A stretch of 64,000 bases of DNA from Gp7-AA10 sp035636095 (GTDB lineage: Bacteria; Acidobacteriota; Thermoanaerobaculia; Gp7-AA8). Of the stretch, positions 50,503 to 59,327 are shown piece after piece (position 1 is the stretch's first letter; the number at the start of each line of letters is the position of its first letter). The notes beneath the pieces are model-generated. The model did not search any database, was not told the origin of the DNA, and saw only the letters and a program-made list of their open reading frames with translations. Location: assembly GCA_035636095.1 (NCBI GenBank), contig DASPZU010000066.1, forward strand, positions 1-64,000. Direction: 5' to 3'. A program made the position numbers and the translations under genes.

Positions 50503-51927
50503 TCACTGTACCGGCGATGCCAGCCTGGCCGCGCGGACCGCGAAGCGGAATGCAAACGATCGTGCGCGCAGATCGGCCGCGGTGATCCGTTCCGCGTTTG
50601 CGAAATCAGCCTCGAGCATGGCACTTACTTGCGATGCAAGCGGGCCGTCACTGACTCCCATTGTGATCTCGAAGTTGAGGCGGAAAGAGCGGTTGTCGAA
50701 GTTTGCAGTGCCGATCGTGCAGTATTGATCGTCGATCAGCGTCACCTTCTGATGCATGAATCCGCTGCGGAATTGATAAAACTTCACGCCGACCTGTTCC
50801 AGCGCGTCCAAATAGGACCAGATGGAGAGGCCGACCAGCACATTGTCGGAATTCTTCGGAACGAGCACGCGCACCTCGACACCCCGAAGCGCGGCAAGCT
50901 GCACCGCTGTGATGAACTGCTCGTCGGGGACGAAATAAGGACTGGCGATCCAAAGCCGTGAGGTTGCGGCGTTGATCGCGGCGACGAAAAACAACGTGCA
51001 TGTCTCCAGCGCGTCAGCAGGCCCGCTGGGAAGAGCGAGCACATGGCGGCGTGCGCCGCTGGGCGCGGCTCGAGGATCCCAATTGAGCTGCAAGAGCTCG
51101 TCGGCCGCCCAATGCCAGTCTTCCAGAAATGCAACCTGCACCGCCTGCACCACCGGGCCTTGGACATGGAGGTGGGTGTCGCGCCAGGAGCCGATCTTCG
51201 AATCGCGTCCGAGGTATTCGTCGCCGACGTTTAGACCACCGACCCAGGCATCACGGCCGTCGACAACCACGATCTTCCTGTGGTTCCGGAAGTTGATTTG
51301 AAACCGGTTTGCGCGCCCGCCCACGGTATGAAACGAACGGACGTGGATGCCGGCGTCGCGCAGGCGTGTCAGGAAGCGCTTCGACAGATCGTGGCTGCCG
51401 ATTTCGTCGTATAGAAAATAAACGCGCACTCCGGCGCGCGCGCGTTCGATGAGACGCTCCTGCAACTGACGTCCGATCTGGTCGTCACGAAAGATGTAGA
51501 ACTGCACCAACAGGTAATCGCGGGCGCGCTCGATGCCCGAAAAGATCGAGGCGAAGGTGGCCTCGCCATCGATGAGCAACTCGGCATCGTTGCCGGTGGT
51601 AAACGGAAGCTTGGCTAGCCGCTCGAAAGGCAACTCGCGCGCATGCTCCGTGCGCACGAGCAGGCCTCGCTCAACGAGTGCCTGATGGACCTGTTTCGCG
51701 ATCGGGCTCGCTTCCGAGATCGCGCTGCGCCGCTCGATGACGTAGCCTTCAAATTTTCGCTTTCCGAAAATCCAGAACAGCGGCAGGGCAATGTATGGGA
51801 AGGCGATCAGAGCGATCGCCCACGCGATCGCGCCCTGCGGCGTTCGCGCGTCCATGACGGCGCGAATGGCACTCAAGATGCCGAGAAGCTGTATGAGGGC
51901 GATGAGCCACGGCAGCACGATCCCCAT
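50503..51927 (-). CDS. cls: Cardiolipin synthase
   Basis: A 474-residue phospholipase D family enzyme. Two N-terminal membrane helices (LPWLIALIQLLGILSAIRAV and IALIAFPYIALPLFWIFG) and two HKD motifs, HRKIVVVDGRDAWVGGLN and HQKVTLIDDQYCTIGTANFD. It joins phosphatidylglycerol molecules to form cardiolipin at the inner membrane. Full length and intact; monocistronic. Confidence 0.94.
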   Translation of the reverse strand: MGIVLPWLIALIQLLGILSAIRAVMDARTPQGAIAWAIALIAFPYIALPLFWIFGKRKFEGYVIERRSAISEASPIAKQVHQALVERGLLVRTEHARELPFERLAKLPFTTGNDAELLIDGEATFASIFSGIERARDYLLVQFYIFRDDQIGRQLQERLIERARAGVRVYFLYDEIGSHDLSKRFLTRLRDAGIHVRSFHTVGGRANRFQINFRNHRKIVVVDGRDAWVGGLNVGDEYLGRDSKIGSWRDTHLHVQGPVVQAVQVAFLEDWHWAADELLQLNWDPRAAPSGARRHVLALPSGPADALETCTLFFVAAINAATSRLWIASPYFVPDEQFITAVQLAALRGVEVRVLVPKNSDNVLVGLSIWSYLDALEQVGVKFYQFRSGFMHQKVTLIDDQYCTIGTANFDNRSFRLNFEITMGVSDGPLASQVSAMLEADFANAERITAADLRARSFAFRFAVRAARLASPVQ

Positions 51928-52057
51928 AGTAGCCCCCGAGTCGCGTCTTACGCATTACAGCGACGCGATTAATAATGCGGTGAACCACAGTGTCATTGTT
52001 CTTATGACAGTACGTTCAATGGCCGTCCGCCAACGACTATAGCCTTACAGTGTATAG

Positions 52058-52798
52058 TCATGGCTTCGGCTCCGGCGTCTCCTGCATCTTCTCCACGCTG
52101 AGTCGCGCCAGGAGCTGAATGAGTTTTCGGCCGTCGCCGTCAGCCTTCGCGTACGTTTCGCAGAGCTGGTCGATGTGGTCGGCCGACTCCGCTGCCGGTA
52201 GCGTAAAGCCGTCGGTTGGTTGCTCAGGACTGCGACTCCACTTCTTGTTCCAATTGGCGCCGTTGAGCGTGCAACGCACGTAGCCGCGATCGACGACGAT
52301 TTCCGATTTCGGAATGCGCCGCTCCTGATCGGATGACAACGATGCCACACCGCTCCCTGCCACCACGCCTTCGCGGAACACCGGCATGTTCCGCTCGATG
52401 ATCGGACCGATCCCGCGCGCATTTGCGACCTGTTCGGCCAGCGAGCGGGCCACCAGCATGGTGACCATCTCGTGGATGCGGACCGCCGCGTCGTCGACGT
52501 AATCGGTGAAGAAGAGTCCGGATTGAAAAACGGTTGCGCCTTCCTCTTCATGCGCGAACCGGTGCACCTTGCAGGACACGACCGCAGCCGCGAACTCGAT
52601 CGTTTTCTCCTGCCACTCGAATCGGAAACGCGCCTTGCGTCCCAGATTGAGCTGCGTGAAGTGTTCGATCCGTGCCCCCGCTTCGCTGACATCGATCATG
52701 ATGACGTCGAGCGTTCCGAATCGGGCGAAAATGCCGCGCGCAAGCGCAATGCGTTGCTTCTTGCGACGCTCGGGCCGAGCTCCCGATTTTGATGCCAC
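52058..52798 (-). CDS. PilZ-domain protein, putative c-di-GMP effector
   Basis: A 246-residue protein. The PilZ motifs are ERRKKQRIAL (R-x3-R) and MIDVSEAGARIE (D-x-S-x2-G), about 20 residues apart, then a beta barrel. The C-terminal half (about 120-246) is a helical region of unknown type. It may respond to c-di-GMP made or cut by the GGDEF/EAL sensor encoded nearby. The start is a GTG. Confidence 0.8.
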   Translation of the reverse strand: MASKSGARPERRKKQRIALARGIFARFGTLDVIMIDVSEAGARIEHFTQLNLGRKARFRFEWQEKTIEFAAAVVSCKVHRFAHEEEGATVFQSGLFFTDYVDDAAVRIHEMVTMLVARSLAEQVANARGIGPIIERNMPVFREGVVAGSGVASLSSDQERRIPKSEIVVDRGYVRCTLNGANWNKKWSRSPEQPTDGFTLPAAESADHIDQLCETYAKADGDGRKLIQLLARLSVEKMQETPEPKP

Positions 52799-52900
52799 GG
52801 CTATTTCGTGGACTATACGTTAAATTACTTAGGGCGCCCGGATGGACTCGGCGAATTTGATGATAACTTTAGCGCCAACTTTTTCCGCAGGACGCTATGG

Positions 52901-53863
52901 TTAGCGGCGCCGCTCGTCGAACCGCCACAAGCCCGCCTGGCGCGCCGAAGAGAGTGCCGCTTCAACCTCCGAGCGTTGCACGGGGCGATTGATCTCTTCG
53001 AACTTCGGCTTGCCATCGCGCCCGATCTGCCCGACCTGATGCTCCGGCCGATACTGACTCATGACGTTTACATAGGTGTCGGACGAAAGCTCTCTGGCGA
53101 TCCATCCGAAGATCGCTCTCGCTTCCTCAAGCTGCCCCGGCATGACCAGATGTCGAATCAGGACGCCGCGGCGCGCGAGGCCGTCGGGTCCGAATCGCAG
53201 TGGTCCGACCTGTCGGTGCATCTCCGCGATCGCATCGCGTGCGCGCTCGGCGTAATCCCTGGCCAGCGCGAGGCGCAGCGAGACTTCGGAGCTCCAGAAT
53301 TTGAAGTCGGGCATGTAGATGTCGACCAGGCCTTCCATGAGTCGCAGAGACGCCAGCGAGTCGTATGCGCTGGTGTTGTAGACGATCGGCACGCGCAGCC
53401 CGCGCGGAACGGCAGCGGCGATCGCTTCGACGACCTGCGGCGCGACATGCTCGGGTGTCACGAAGTTGATGTTGTGGCATCCGCGAGTCTGAAGATCGAG
53501 CATCAGATCGGCGATCTGTTGGCCGTCCATCTCCTGGCCCATCTTCCGTTGCGAGATGTCCCAGTTCTGACAGAACGAGCAGCGAAGATTGCACAGACCG
53601 AAGAAGATCGTTCCCGATCCCTTCCAGCCGCGGAGGCAATCTTCCTCGCCGAAGTGCGGAAAGGCGCTCGATACGATCGCGTGCCGGCCGGTGTGGCAAG
53701 TACGCATCTCGTCGGCGAGGCGATTCACGCCGCAGTTGCGCGGGCAGACGCGGCAGTCGGCGAGCTCATGCAGCGCCTCTTCGACTTTCGATTCGAGTTT
53801 GCCGGCGCGCCAGGTCGCGATGTAGGCCGGCTGGAAGTCGTGCAAGATGTAGTCGTCTCGCAT
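52901..53863 (-). CDS. Radical SAM protein of the PflA/YgiQ-like activating-enzyme group
   Basis: A 320-residue protein. An N-terminal Cys set (CRVCPRNCGVNRL, CHTGR) precedes the radical SAM cluster C-x3-C-x2-C in GLCNLRCSFCQNWDIS. The rest is the TIM-barrel core (HNINFVTPEHVAPQVVEAIA, NTSAYDSLASLRLMEG). It resembles the putative pyruvate-formate-lyase activating enzymes found in many genomes. The ATG at 53863 is 13 bases from the divergent DUF1028 start. Confidence 0.9.
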   Translation of the reverse strand: MRDDYILHDFQPAYIATWRAGKLESKVEEALHELADCRVCPRNCGVNRLADEMRTCHTGRHAIVSSAFPHFGEEDCLRGWKGSGTIFFGLCNLRCSFCQNWDISQRKMGQEMDGQQIADLMLDLQTRGCHNINFVTPEHVAPQVVEAIAAAVPRGLRVPIVYNTSAYDSLASLRLMEGLVDIYMPDFKFWSSEVSLRLALARDYAERARDAIAEMHRQVGPLRFGPDGLARRGVLIRHLVMPGQLEEARAIFGWIARELSSDTYVNVMSQYRPEHQVGQIGRDGKPKFEEINRPVQRSEVEAALSSARQAGLWRFDERRR

Positions 53864-53876
53864 ATTCTTCTGCCGA

Positions 53877-54914
53877 ATGAAGCATCTGCTATGCCTTCTG
53901 CTGGTCACGCAGCTTCGTCCGGTGCATACATTCTCGATCGTTGCCCGCGATCCGACAACTGGTCAGCTAGGCGTCGCGGTACAGTCGCACTGGTTCGCGG
54001 TCGGCCAGATCGTTCCGTGGGCGGAGGCGGGGGTGGGGGCGGTCGCGACGCAGAGCTTTGTCGATCCGTCGTACGGCAAGCTCGGTCTCGATCTTCTTCG
54101 CGCCGGCAAGCCCGCGCCTGACGCACTGCGCGGACTCCTCAGCGGCGACGCATCATGCGAGGTGCGGCAAGTGGCGATGATCGACGCCGACGGAAACGTC
54201 GCCACCTTCACCGGCGCGCGCGACATCATCGCGGCCGGCGGCCTGGCCGGAAAAACGATCGCAACCTCGAAGATCGATTGCGGCTCCGCCGGCGGAACGC
54301 TCACCATCGGGCGCGATTTTGCCGTCCAGGCGAACCTGATGGCCAACGACAGGATCTGGCCGGCGATGCAGAAAGCGTATTCCGAAGCGCAAGGCGATCT
54401 GGCCGATCGTCTGCTGGCGGCTCTCGACGCAGCGCAATCTGCCGGCGGCGACATTCGCGGGAAACAGTCCGCCGCACTCTTGGTGGTGAGTACGAAATCA
54501 ACCGGCCGGCCGTGGCAGGACAGAGTGTTCGATCTTCGCGTCGACGATCATCCGCAGCCGCTGGCCGAGCTGCGACGCCTGGTCGCGCTGCAGCGCGCCT
54601 ACAACCACATGAACGCCGGCGATCTGGCCGTCGAGCACAAGGACAACCAAGGCGCTCTGCGTGAGTACTCAGCTGCGGAGCAGATCGCCGCCGCGACGCC
54701 CGGCGTCCCACAGAGCCGCTACGCCGAGATGGTTTTCTGGCACGCGGTGGCGCTCGTGAACATGAACCGGACCGACGAAGCACTGCCGCTCTTCGGGCGC
54801 GCCTTCAAGATGGAGCCGGGCTGGCGCGAGCTGACGCCCAGGCTTCCGAAATCCGGTCTACTGCCCGACGATTCGAAACTGATCGAGCGCATCGTGGCGG
54901 CCGGATCACGCTAA
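53877..54914 (+). CDS. DUF1028-family protein with TPR-like tail
   Basis: A 345-residue protein. A short signal-like N-terminus is followed by the DUF1028 (Ntn-hydrolase-like) domain: HTFSIVARDPTTGQLGVAVQ, WAEAGVGAVATQSFVDPSYG, and FAVQANLMANDRIWPAMQKA. The C-terminal 100 residues (YNHMNAGDLAVEHKDNQGAL, FWHAVALVNMNRTDEALPLF) are TPR-like. The function of DUF1028 is not known; it is often secreted. Confidence 0.9.
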   Translation: MKHLLCLLLVTQLRPVHTFSIVARDPTTGQLGVAVQSHWFAVGQIVPWAEAGVGAVATQSFVDPSYGKLGLDLLRAGKPAPDALRGLLSGDASCEVRQVAMIDADGNVATFTGARDIIAAGGLAGKTIATSKIDCGSAGGTLTIGRDFAVQANLMANDRIWPAMQKAYSEAQGDLADRLLAALDAAQSAGGDIRGKQSAALLVVSTKSTGRPWQDRVFDLRVDDHPQPLAELRRLVALQRAYNHMNAGDLAVEHKDNQGALREYSAAEQIAAATPGVPQSRYAEMVFWHAVALVNMNRTDEALPLFGRAFKMEPGWRELTPRLPKSGLLPDDSKLIERIVAAGSR

Positions 54915-55081
54915 TCGAGGCCGATGCAGAATCCGCATCGTTCTTTCCCGCCCGTCCCGGCCTTGCGATGCTTCTCCTTGATTTTTTGTCCCTCGAAACA
55001 ATCGTCGTGATCGTGATACACGTGGCGATGCCTCTGCGGATACTCCTCGGCGTCGGTGTGAAAAGGCGCGGTCTTGGCCAC
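54911..55081 (-). CDS. Small Cys/His-rich protein (56 aa), probable zinc binder
   Basis: A GTG at 55081 opens 57 codons ending in TAG at 54911. The protein (begins MAKTAPFHTDAEEYPQRHRH, middle VYHDHDDCFEGQKIKEKHRK, end GGKERCGFCIGLD) has one Cys with nearby His residues and a C-x2-C, a plausible zinc knuckle, and resembles small conserved YHxxxxCxxGxxIKxxxRxxGxGGxxxCxxC proteins. It starts three bases after the stop of the gene upstream, with GCAGGG near by. It runs into the end of the convergent DUF1028 gene. Confidence 0.6.
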   Translation of the reverse strand: MAKTAPFHTDAEEYPQRHRHVYHDHDDCFEGQKIKEKHRKAGTGGKERCGFCIGLD

Positions 55082-55084
55082 GGC

Positions 55085-55522
55085 CTACCCTGCGATTCTC
55101 GGGCGAAACTTCAAAACGTGGCGCTTCATCGCTTCGCTGGCTTGCACGAGCCGGACAGTTTCGAGATAGAACTCGATGTCTTCCGGCGAAAGCGCGTACA
55201 GGACTCGATCGCCTCCGCGTGCGGTGGCGCTCAAGAAGCCTGTCGAATCACCGCGAATCAGGAGAATGTCGCCTGCGAACGCATGCGGGAGCTCGGCCAA
55301 TAGAGAAAGGTATTCGGCTTCGCTGCAGCAGCGATCGAGCACGACACGCTCGACATCGGAATCGCAGCGGACCAGCGGGCTCGCAATCGTGGAGCGAAGC
55401 AGCCCCAACGAATCGATGAAAACAATTCTGTTGCTCGACTGATCGGAGAAGTCCCAGTTCCGCTCAGCGCTTTGTTTGTCATATGTGATGAGAGTAATCC
55501 TCCGTTCGTCTCGCTCCATCAT
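55085..55522 (-). CDS. Hypothetical protein (145 aa), partner of PAS-LuxR gene
   Basis: A soluble protein with an alpha/beta pattern (RITLITYDKQSAERNWDFSD, NRIVFIDSLGLLRSTIASPL, GDILLIRGDSTGFLSATARG). The look is that of a receiver-like or Rossmann fold but no phospho-acceptor motif can be assigned. AGGAGG stands just before the ATG at 55522. It is 12 bases after the PAS-LuxR gene, so they are probably cotranscribed. Confidence 0.65.
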   Translation of the reverse strand: MMERDERRITLITYDKQSAERNWDFSDQSSNRIVFIDSLGLLRSTIASPLVRCDSDVERVVLDRCCSEAEYLSLLAELPHAFAGDILLIRGDSTGFLSATARGGDRVLYALSPEDIEFYLETVRLVQASEAMKRHVLKFRPRIAG

Positions 55523-55534
55523 TAGCCTCCTTGA

Positions 55535-56098
55535 TCATGGCGAAAGGATTCCGTTGCGAATCGCGAAGAGCATCAATTCGCTCCGCGAGCCGATTCCGAG
55601 TTTGCCGTAGATGTTCGAGAGGTGAGACTCGACCGTCCTTCGACTGAGGCCGAGGAGCGCGGCAACCTCGTTGCTTTTCTTGGCTGCCACTGTCAGGCGG
55701 AGGACCTGGCGCTCCCGAGTGGTGAGTGCCGCGACCCGTACGTCGCGTGATTCGACATTGAGCGGGACGGAGACACCAAAGGTCCCAATGAGCTTACCCT
55801 CGCGCATGACCGGCGCGACGATCGCGAAGACCTCGATCTCGTTGCCGTCGCGCCGTTTGTTCGTGAACGCGCCCGCCCAGGTCGAGCCCCGCAACAGAGA
55901 GGCAAGGACTTTTTCTCCTGTCTCGGCCATCGAGGGGGCCGCCAGCATCGTCACTCGGCGTCCGAGGACCTCATGCCTTCGCCAGCCGTAAAGCTCCTCC
56001 GCGTATGCGTTCCAATGCGTAATGTTTCCATCGAGGTCAGCAGCGATGAACGCCTCTTTGACGTCATCGACAAGTTGAGCGAGTGAGATCTCAGTCAT
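55535..56098 (-). CDS. PAS-domain LuxR-family regulator
   Basis: A 187-residue regulator. The PAS domain covers about residues 8-118 (AFIAADLDGNITHWNAYAEE, LYGWRRHEVLGRRV, GNEIEVFAIVAPVMREGKLI) and the LuxR helix-turn-helix the end (LTTRERQVLRLTVAAKKSNE, LGLSRRTVESHLSNIYGKLG). There is no receiver domain, so it senses a ligand or redox state directly. The ATG at 56098 places the PAS near the N-terminus. Confidence 0.88.
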   Translation of the reverse strand: MTEISLAQLVDDVKEAFIAADLDGNITHWNAYAEELYGWRRHEVLGRRVTMLAAPSMAETGEKVLASLLRGSTWAGAFTNKRRDGNEIEVFAIVAPVMREGKLIGTFGVSVPLNVESRDVRVAALTTRERQVLRLTVAAKKSNEVAALLGLSRRTVESHLSNIYGKLGIGSRSELMLFAIRNGILSP

Positions 56099-56259
56099 AC
56101 GGTACGTAAAATTACGGGCGAAAACTGCGGCTTCATCCACACGAAGCCCCCCAGTAGTGACGCGGCCGGGCAATTTGCTACCCTGTCCGCGCTACACCAT
56201 TGCTAAATACTTGAGAAATAATCGATTTCTCAAGATACTGCCCCGCCGAGGTGACCACC

Positions 56260-56760
56260 ATGATCTGGGGGCTGACGACACACGCGTTCACTCTGGTCCA
56301 CGTCGCGTTGAGCCTGATCGGCATCTTCACAGGACTGGTCGTCGTCTTTGGATTGCTGACCGCGAGACCGCTTGACGGATGGAGCGCAATCTTCCTTGCC
56401 ACGACCATCGCGACGAGCGTCACCGGCTTTGGGTTTCCGTTCGATCACTTCGAGCCGCCGCACGTCGTGGGGGTGATCTCGCTCGCTGTTCTGGCCATGG
56501 CGGTGGTGGCCCGGTATGGATTCCACATCCGGGGGTCGTGGCGCTGGATCTATGTGATCAGCGCGATCATGGCGCTCTATCTGAATGTTTTCGTCGGGGT
56601 CGTGCAGGCGTTTCAGAAGATTCCTGCCTTGCACGCGCTGGCTCCGAAACAATCGGAGCCTCCGTTCGTGATCGCGCAACTGGTCGTCCTGGCCATCTTC
56701 GTCATCGTGGGAATCTTCTCGACCATCCGCTTTACGCCTGCCAGCCTGCGCACCGCGTGA
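56260..56760 (+). CDS. Small integral membrane protein, unknown function
   Basis: A 166-residue protein with four or five helices (LVHVALSLIGIFTGLVVVFG, GWSAIFLATTIATSVTGFGF, VISLAVLAMAVVARYGFHI, WIYVISAIMALYLNVFVGVV, FVIAQLVVLAIFVIVGIFS). A GTG at 56251 is an alternative start. Its stop shares a base with the ATG of the GH31 gene. Confidence 0.75.
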   Translation: MIWGLTTHAFTLVHVALSLIGIFTGLVVVFGLLTARPLDGWSAIFLATTIATSVTGFGFPFDHFEPPHVVGVISLAVLAMAVVARYGFHIRGSWRWIYVISAIMALYLNVFVGVVQAFQKIPALHALAPKQSEPPFVIAQLVVLAIFVIVGIFSTIRFTPASLRTA

Positions 56761-59117
56761 TGCGCCGCATTTTTCTTTTTTTCCTCCTCCTCCTGGTTGC
56801 GCTCCCGGCGCGCGCGCAATGGACGTCGATCGGCGAGATGCCGCGGCCGTCGCGTCAGGGCAATGCGCTTCGATTCGAGAACGCGCAGGCCGTGGCCGTC
56901 GTTACCGCGCTTTCACCGGAAATCGTTCGTGTGCGGATTCGCGAAGGCCGCGATCACTCATACGCCGTGATCCATCGCGATTTCGGTGATCCGCACGCGA
57001 CGTTTTCGATCGAAGACGCACAATCCGTCATCACGACGAGCGCACTTCGGGTCACGATCCGGCACGCGCCGTTTCGAATTGCGTTCGCCACCAGCGGCGG
57101 AGAATCTCTCGATGAGGACCGCGACATCGCGTTTTCAGGAAAAGCGACCCGGGTGTGGAAGCGCCTCCGCGACGACGAACACATCTACGGCCTGGGCGAG
57201 AAGAACGGTCCGCTCGACAAGCGCGGCTGGCAGTTAGGCGGCTACAGCCTGACCATGTGGAACAGCGACACGTTCGGATATGACTCCAGCACCGATCCGA
57301 TCTATGTCTCCGTCCCGTTCTACATCGCCATGCGCAAGGGCATCGGATTCGGACTATTTATCGATAACACTTATCGTAGCAATTTTGACATCGGACATCA
57401 GACAGAAGGTGTGCTGTCGTTCGGCGCCGAAGGCGGTCCGCTCGATTACTACTTCATCTACGGACCCGAGCCGAAAAAAGTGATCGAGCGGTACACCACG
57501 CTCACCGGTCGTATGCCCCTCCCGCCCCTTTGGTCCCTCGGATACAACCAGTGCCGCTATAGCTATTTTCCGGAGAGCAAAGTGCGCGACATCGCGCGGA
57601 ACTTCCGCGAGCGTCACATTCCGGCGGACGTCATCTGGCTCGACATCCACTATCTCGACGCCTACAAACCGTTCACCTGGGACCGCAAACGTTTTCCCGA
57701 TCCGGCGCGAATGATCAGCGATCTGCGCAAGGATGGATTTCGCGTCGTCACAATCATCGATCCCCATCCAAAAAAAGAGACGGGCTACCTGCCGTACGAC
57801 ACGGGCCTGGCCGGTGATCACTTCGTCAAGAATCCCGACGGCTCGATTTACGAGGCGCCAGTCTGGCCGTCGCGAGCCGAGGACGGTCTGACGCCCGACT
57901 GGTCGAAGCCCGGACATGGCTACAGCGTGTTTCCCGACTTTTCGAAACCTGCTGCTCGCGCGTGGTGGGGAGAGCTGTATGCCGATTTGTTGAACATCGG
58001 CGTCGCGGGCATCTGGAACGACATGAACGAGCCGGCGATCTTCGAGACGCCCACCGGCACGATGCCTCTCGATGTGCGCCACGACAATGAAGGATCGCCG
58101 ACCGATCATCGCGAAATCCACAACGTGTACGGCATGCTCATGACGCGCTCGACTTACGAAGGTCTGCTGCGACTTCGGCCTAACGAGCGTCCATTCGTCC
58201 TTTCCCGCGCCTCGTACGCCGGGGGTCAGCGTTACTCCGCCCTCTGGCCCGGCGACAATGTCAGCGACTGGGCGGCGCTCCGTCAAAGCATTCCGACACT
58301 GCTTGGCATGGGCTTGTCGGGGTTTCCATTCGTCGGCGTCGACATCGGCGGCTTCGCCGAAGCGCCGACACCCGAGCTTTTCACGCGCTGGATTCAGTTA
58401 GGCGTCTTTTATCCGTTCATGCGGACGCACACCGCGTTCGGAACGCCCGATCAGGAACCGTGGTCGTACGGCGCCGAGAACGAGGCTCTCAATCGGCGAG
58501 CGATCGAGCTCCGCTATCAATTGCTGCCCACCATCTATTCCGTCATGCGCGAGTCGGCGGAGACGGGGATCCCCGCCATGCGGCCGCTGATGCTCGAGTA
58601 TCCGCAGGATGCGTCGACGTATGGAAAGGCCGACGAATTTCTGTTCGGCTCCGACCTGCTCATCGCGCCCGTGCTGCGCGAGGCGGCGACGTCGCGTGGC
58701 GTTTATCTGCCCGCCGGCGACTGGTACGACTACTGGAGCGGAGAGCACTACGCCGGACCGAAATCGATCACCATTCCGGTCACGATGGCGTCGATTCCGA
58801 TTTTCGTCCGGGGCGGCGCATTCGTGTTCACGCAGCCGGTGGTGCAACACACCGGCGAGATGCCCGGTCAGCCGCTGATCGTCGAAGCTTTTCCCTCTTC
58901 AGGCTCTGAACGCTGGCTCTACGAGGATGCCGGCAACGGCTTCGGACCTTCCATGCGGCGTAAGTTTTCGCTGCGCGGCAACACCATCGAAGTCAGCGCC
59001 CCGGAGGGGACCTATCGCCCGGCCGCGCGATCGATCATCTTCAACATGCGCGGGAAGGCCTCGATCAAATTGCCCGATCGCTTCGAGCGCGTGGAGATCC
59101 AACTTACGTCACCCTGA
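56760..59117 (+). CDS. GH31 alpha-glucosidase/alpha-xylosidase, exported
   Basis: A 785-residue glycoside hydrolase. The signal peptide is MRRIFLFFLLLLVALPARAQ. The N-terminal galactose-mutarotase-like domain is followed by the barrel: WSLGYNQCRYSYFPESKVRD, nucleophile Asp421 (GIWNDMNEPAIF), and acid/base Asp499 (ALWPGDNVSDWAAL), then GFPFVGVDIGGF and the C-terminal beta domains. Length and motifs fit family 31 enzymes that release glucose (or xylose) from non-reducing ends. TonB receptor and GH13 genes nearby support use of alpha-glucans. Confidence 0.95.
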   Translation: MRRIFLFFLLLLVALPARAQWTSIGEMPRPSRQGNALRFENAQAVAVVTALSPEIVRVRIREGRDHSYAVIHRDFGDPHATFSIEDAQSVITTSALRVTIRHAPFRIAFATSGGESLDEDRDIAFSGKATRVWKRLRDDEHIYGLGEKNGPLDKRGWQLGGYSLTMWNSDTFGYDSSTDPIYVSVPFYIAMRKGIGFGLFIDNTYRSNFDIGHQTEGVLSFGAEGGPLDYYFIYGPEPKKVIERYTTLTGRMPLPPLWSLGYNQCRYSYFPESKVRDIARNFRERHIPADVIWLDIHYLDAYKPFTWDRKRFPDPARMISDLRKDGFRVVTIIDPHPKKETGYLPYDTGLAGDHFVKNPDGSIYEAPVWPSRAEDGLTPDWSKPGHGYSVFPDFSKPAARAWWGELYADLLNIGVAGIWNDMNEPAIFETPTGTMPLDVRHDNEGSPTDHREIHNVYGMLMTRSTYEGLLRLRPNERPFVLSRASYAGGQRYSALWPGDNVSDWAALRQSIPTLLGMGLSGFPFVGVDIGGFAEAPTPELFTRWIQLGVFYPFMRTHTAFGTPDQEPWSYGAENEALNRRAIELRYQLLPTIYSVMRESAETGIPAMRPLMLEYPQDASTYGKADEFLFGSDLLIAPVLREAATSRGVYLPAGDWYDYWSGEHYAGPKSITIPVTMASIPIFVRGGAFVFTQPVVQHTGEMPGQPLIVEAFPSSGSERWLYEDAGNGFGPSMRRKFSLRGNTIEVSAPEGTYRPAARSIIFNMRGKASIKLPDRFERVEIQLTSP

Positions 59118-59122
59118 CCCGA

Positions 59123-59323
59123 TGGGGTCAGGTCTTTGATTCTCTCTTCGCTCTACGCGATGTAGAAGGGACGAAAAGGGAAGAAAAGACTCCCAAAGCC
59201 GGCACCTAACGTCCTTCGACTGCCGTTTTGGGCGTCGCGATCACCACAAGCGGCAACAACTTTTTCCTTTTTTGTCGTGTCTCCGCGATGTAGAGAGAAG
59301 CGAGAATCAAAGACCTGACCCCA
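59123..59323. repeat. MITE-like element, copy 3 (201 bp, different interior)
   Basis: The same terminal inverted repeats as copies 1 and 2 (left 59123-59147, right 59299-59323; the left arm differs slightly at its inner end). The inside differs: it has its own nested inverted repeats (CTCTACGCGATGTAG near the left, CGCGATGTAGAGAG near the right) and does not align with the other copies. It lies between the convergent GH31 and aldo/keto reductase genes. Confidence 0.82.
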
Positions 59324-59327
59324 TTGC

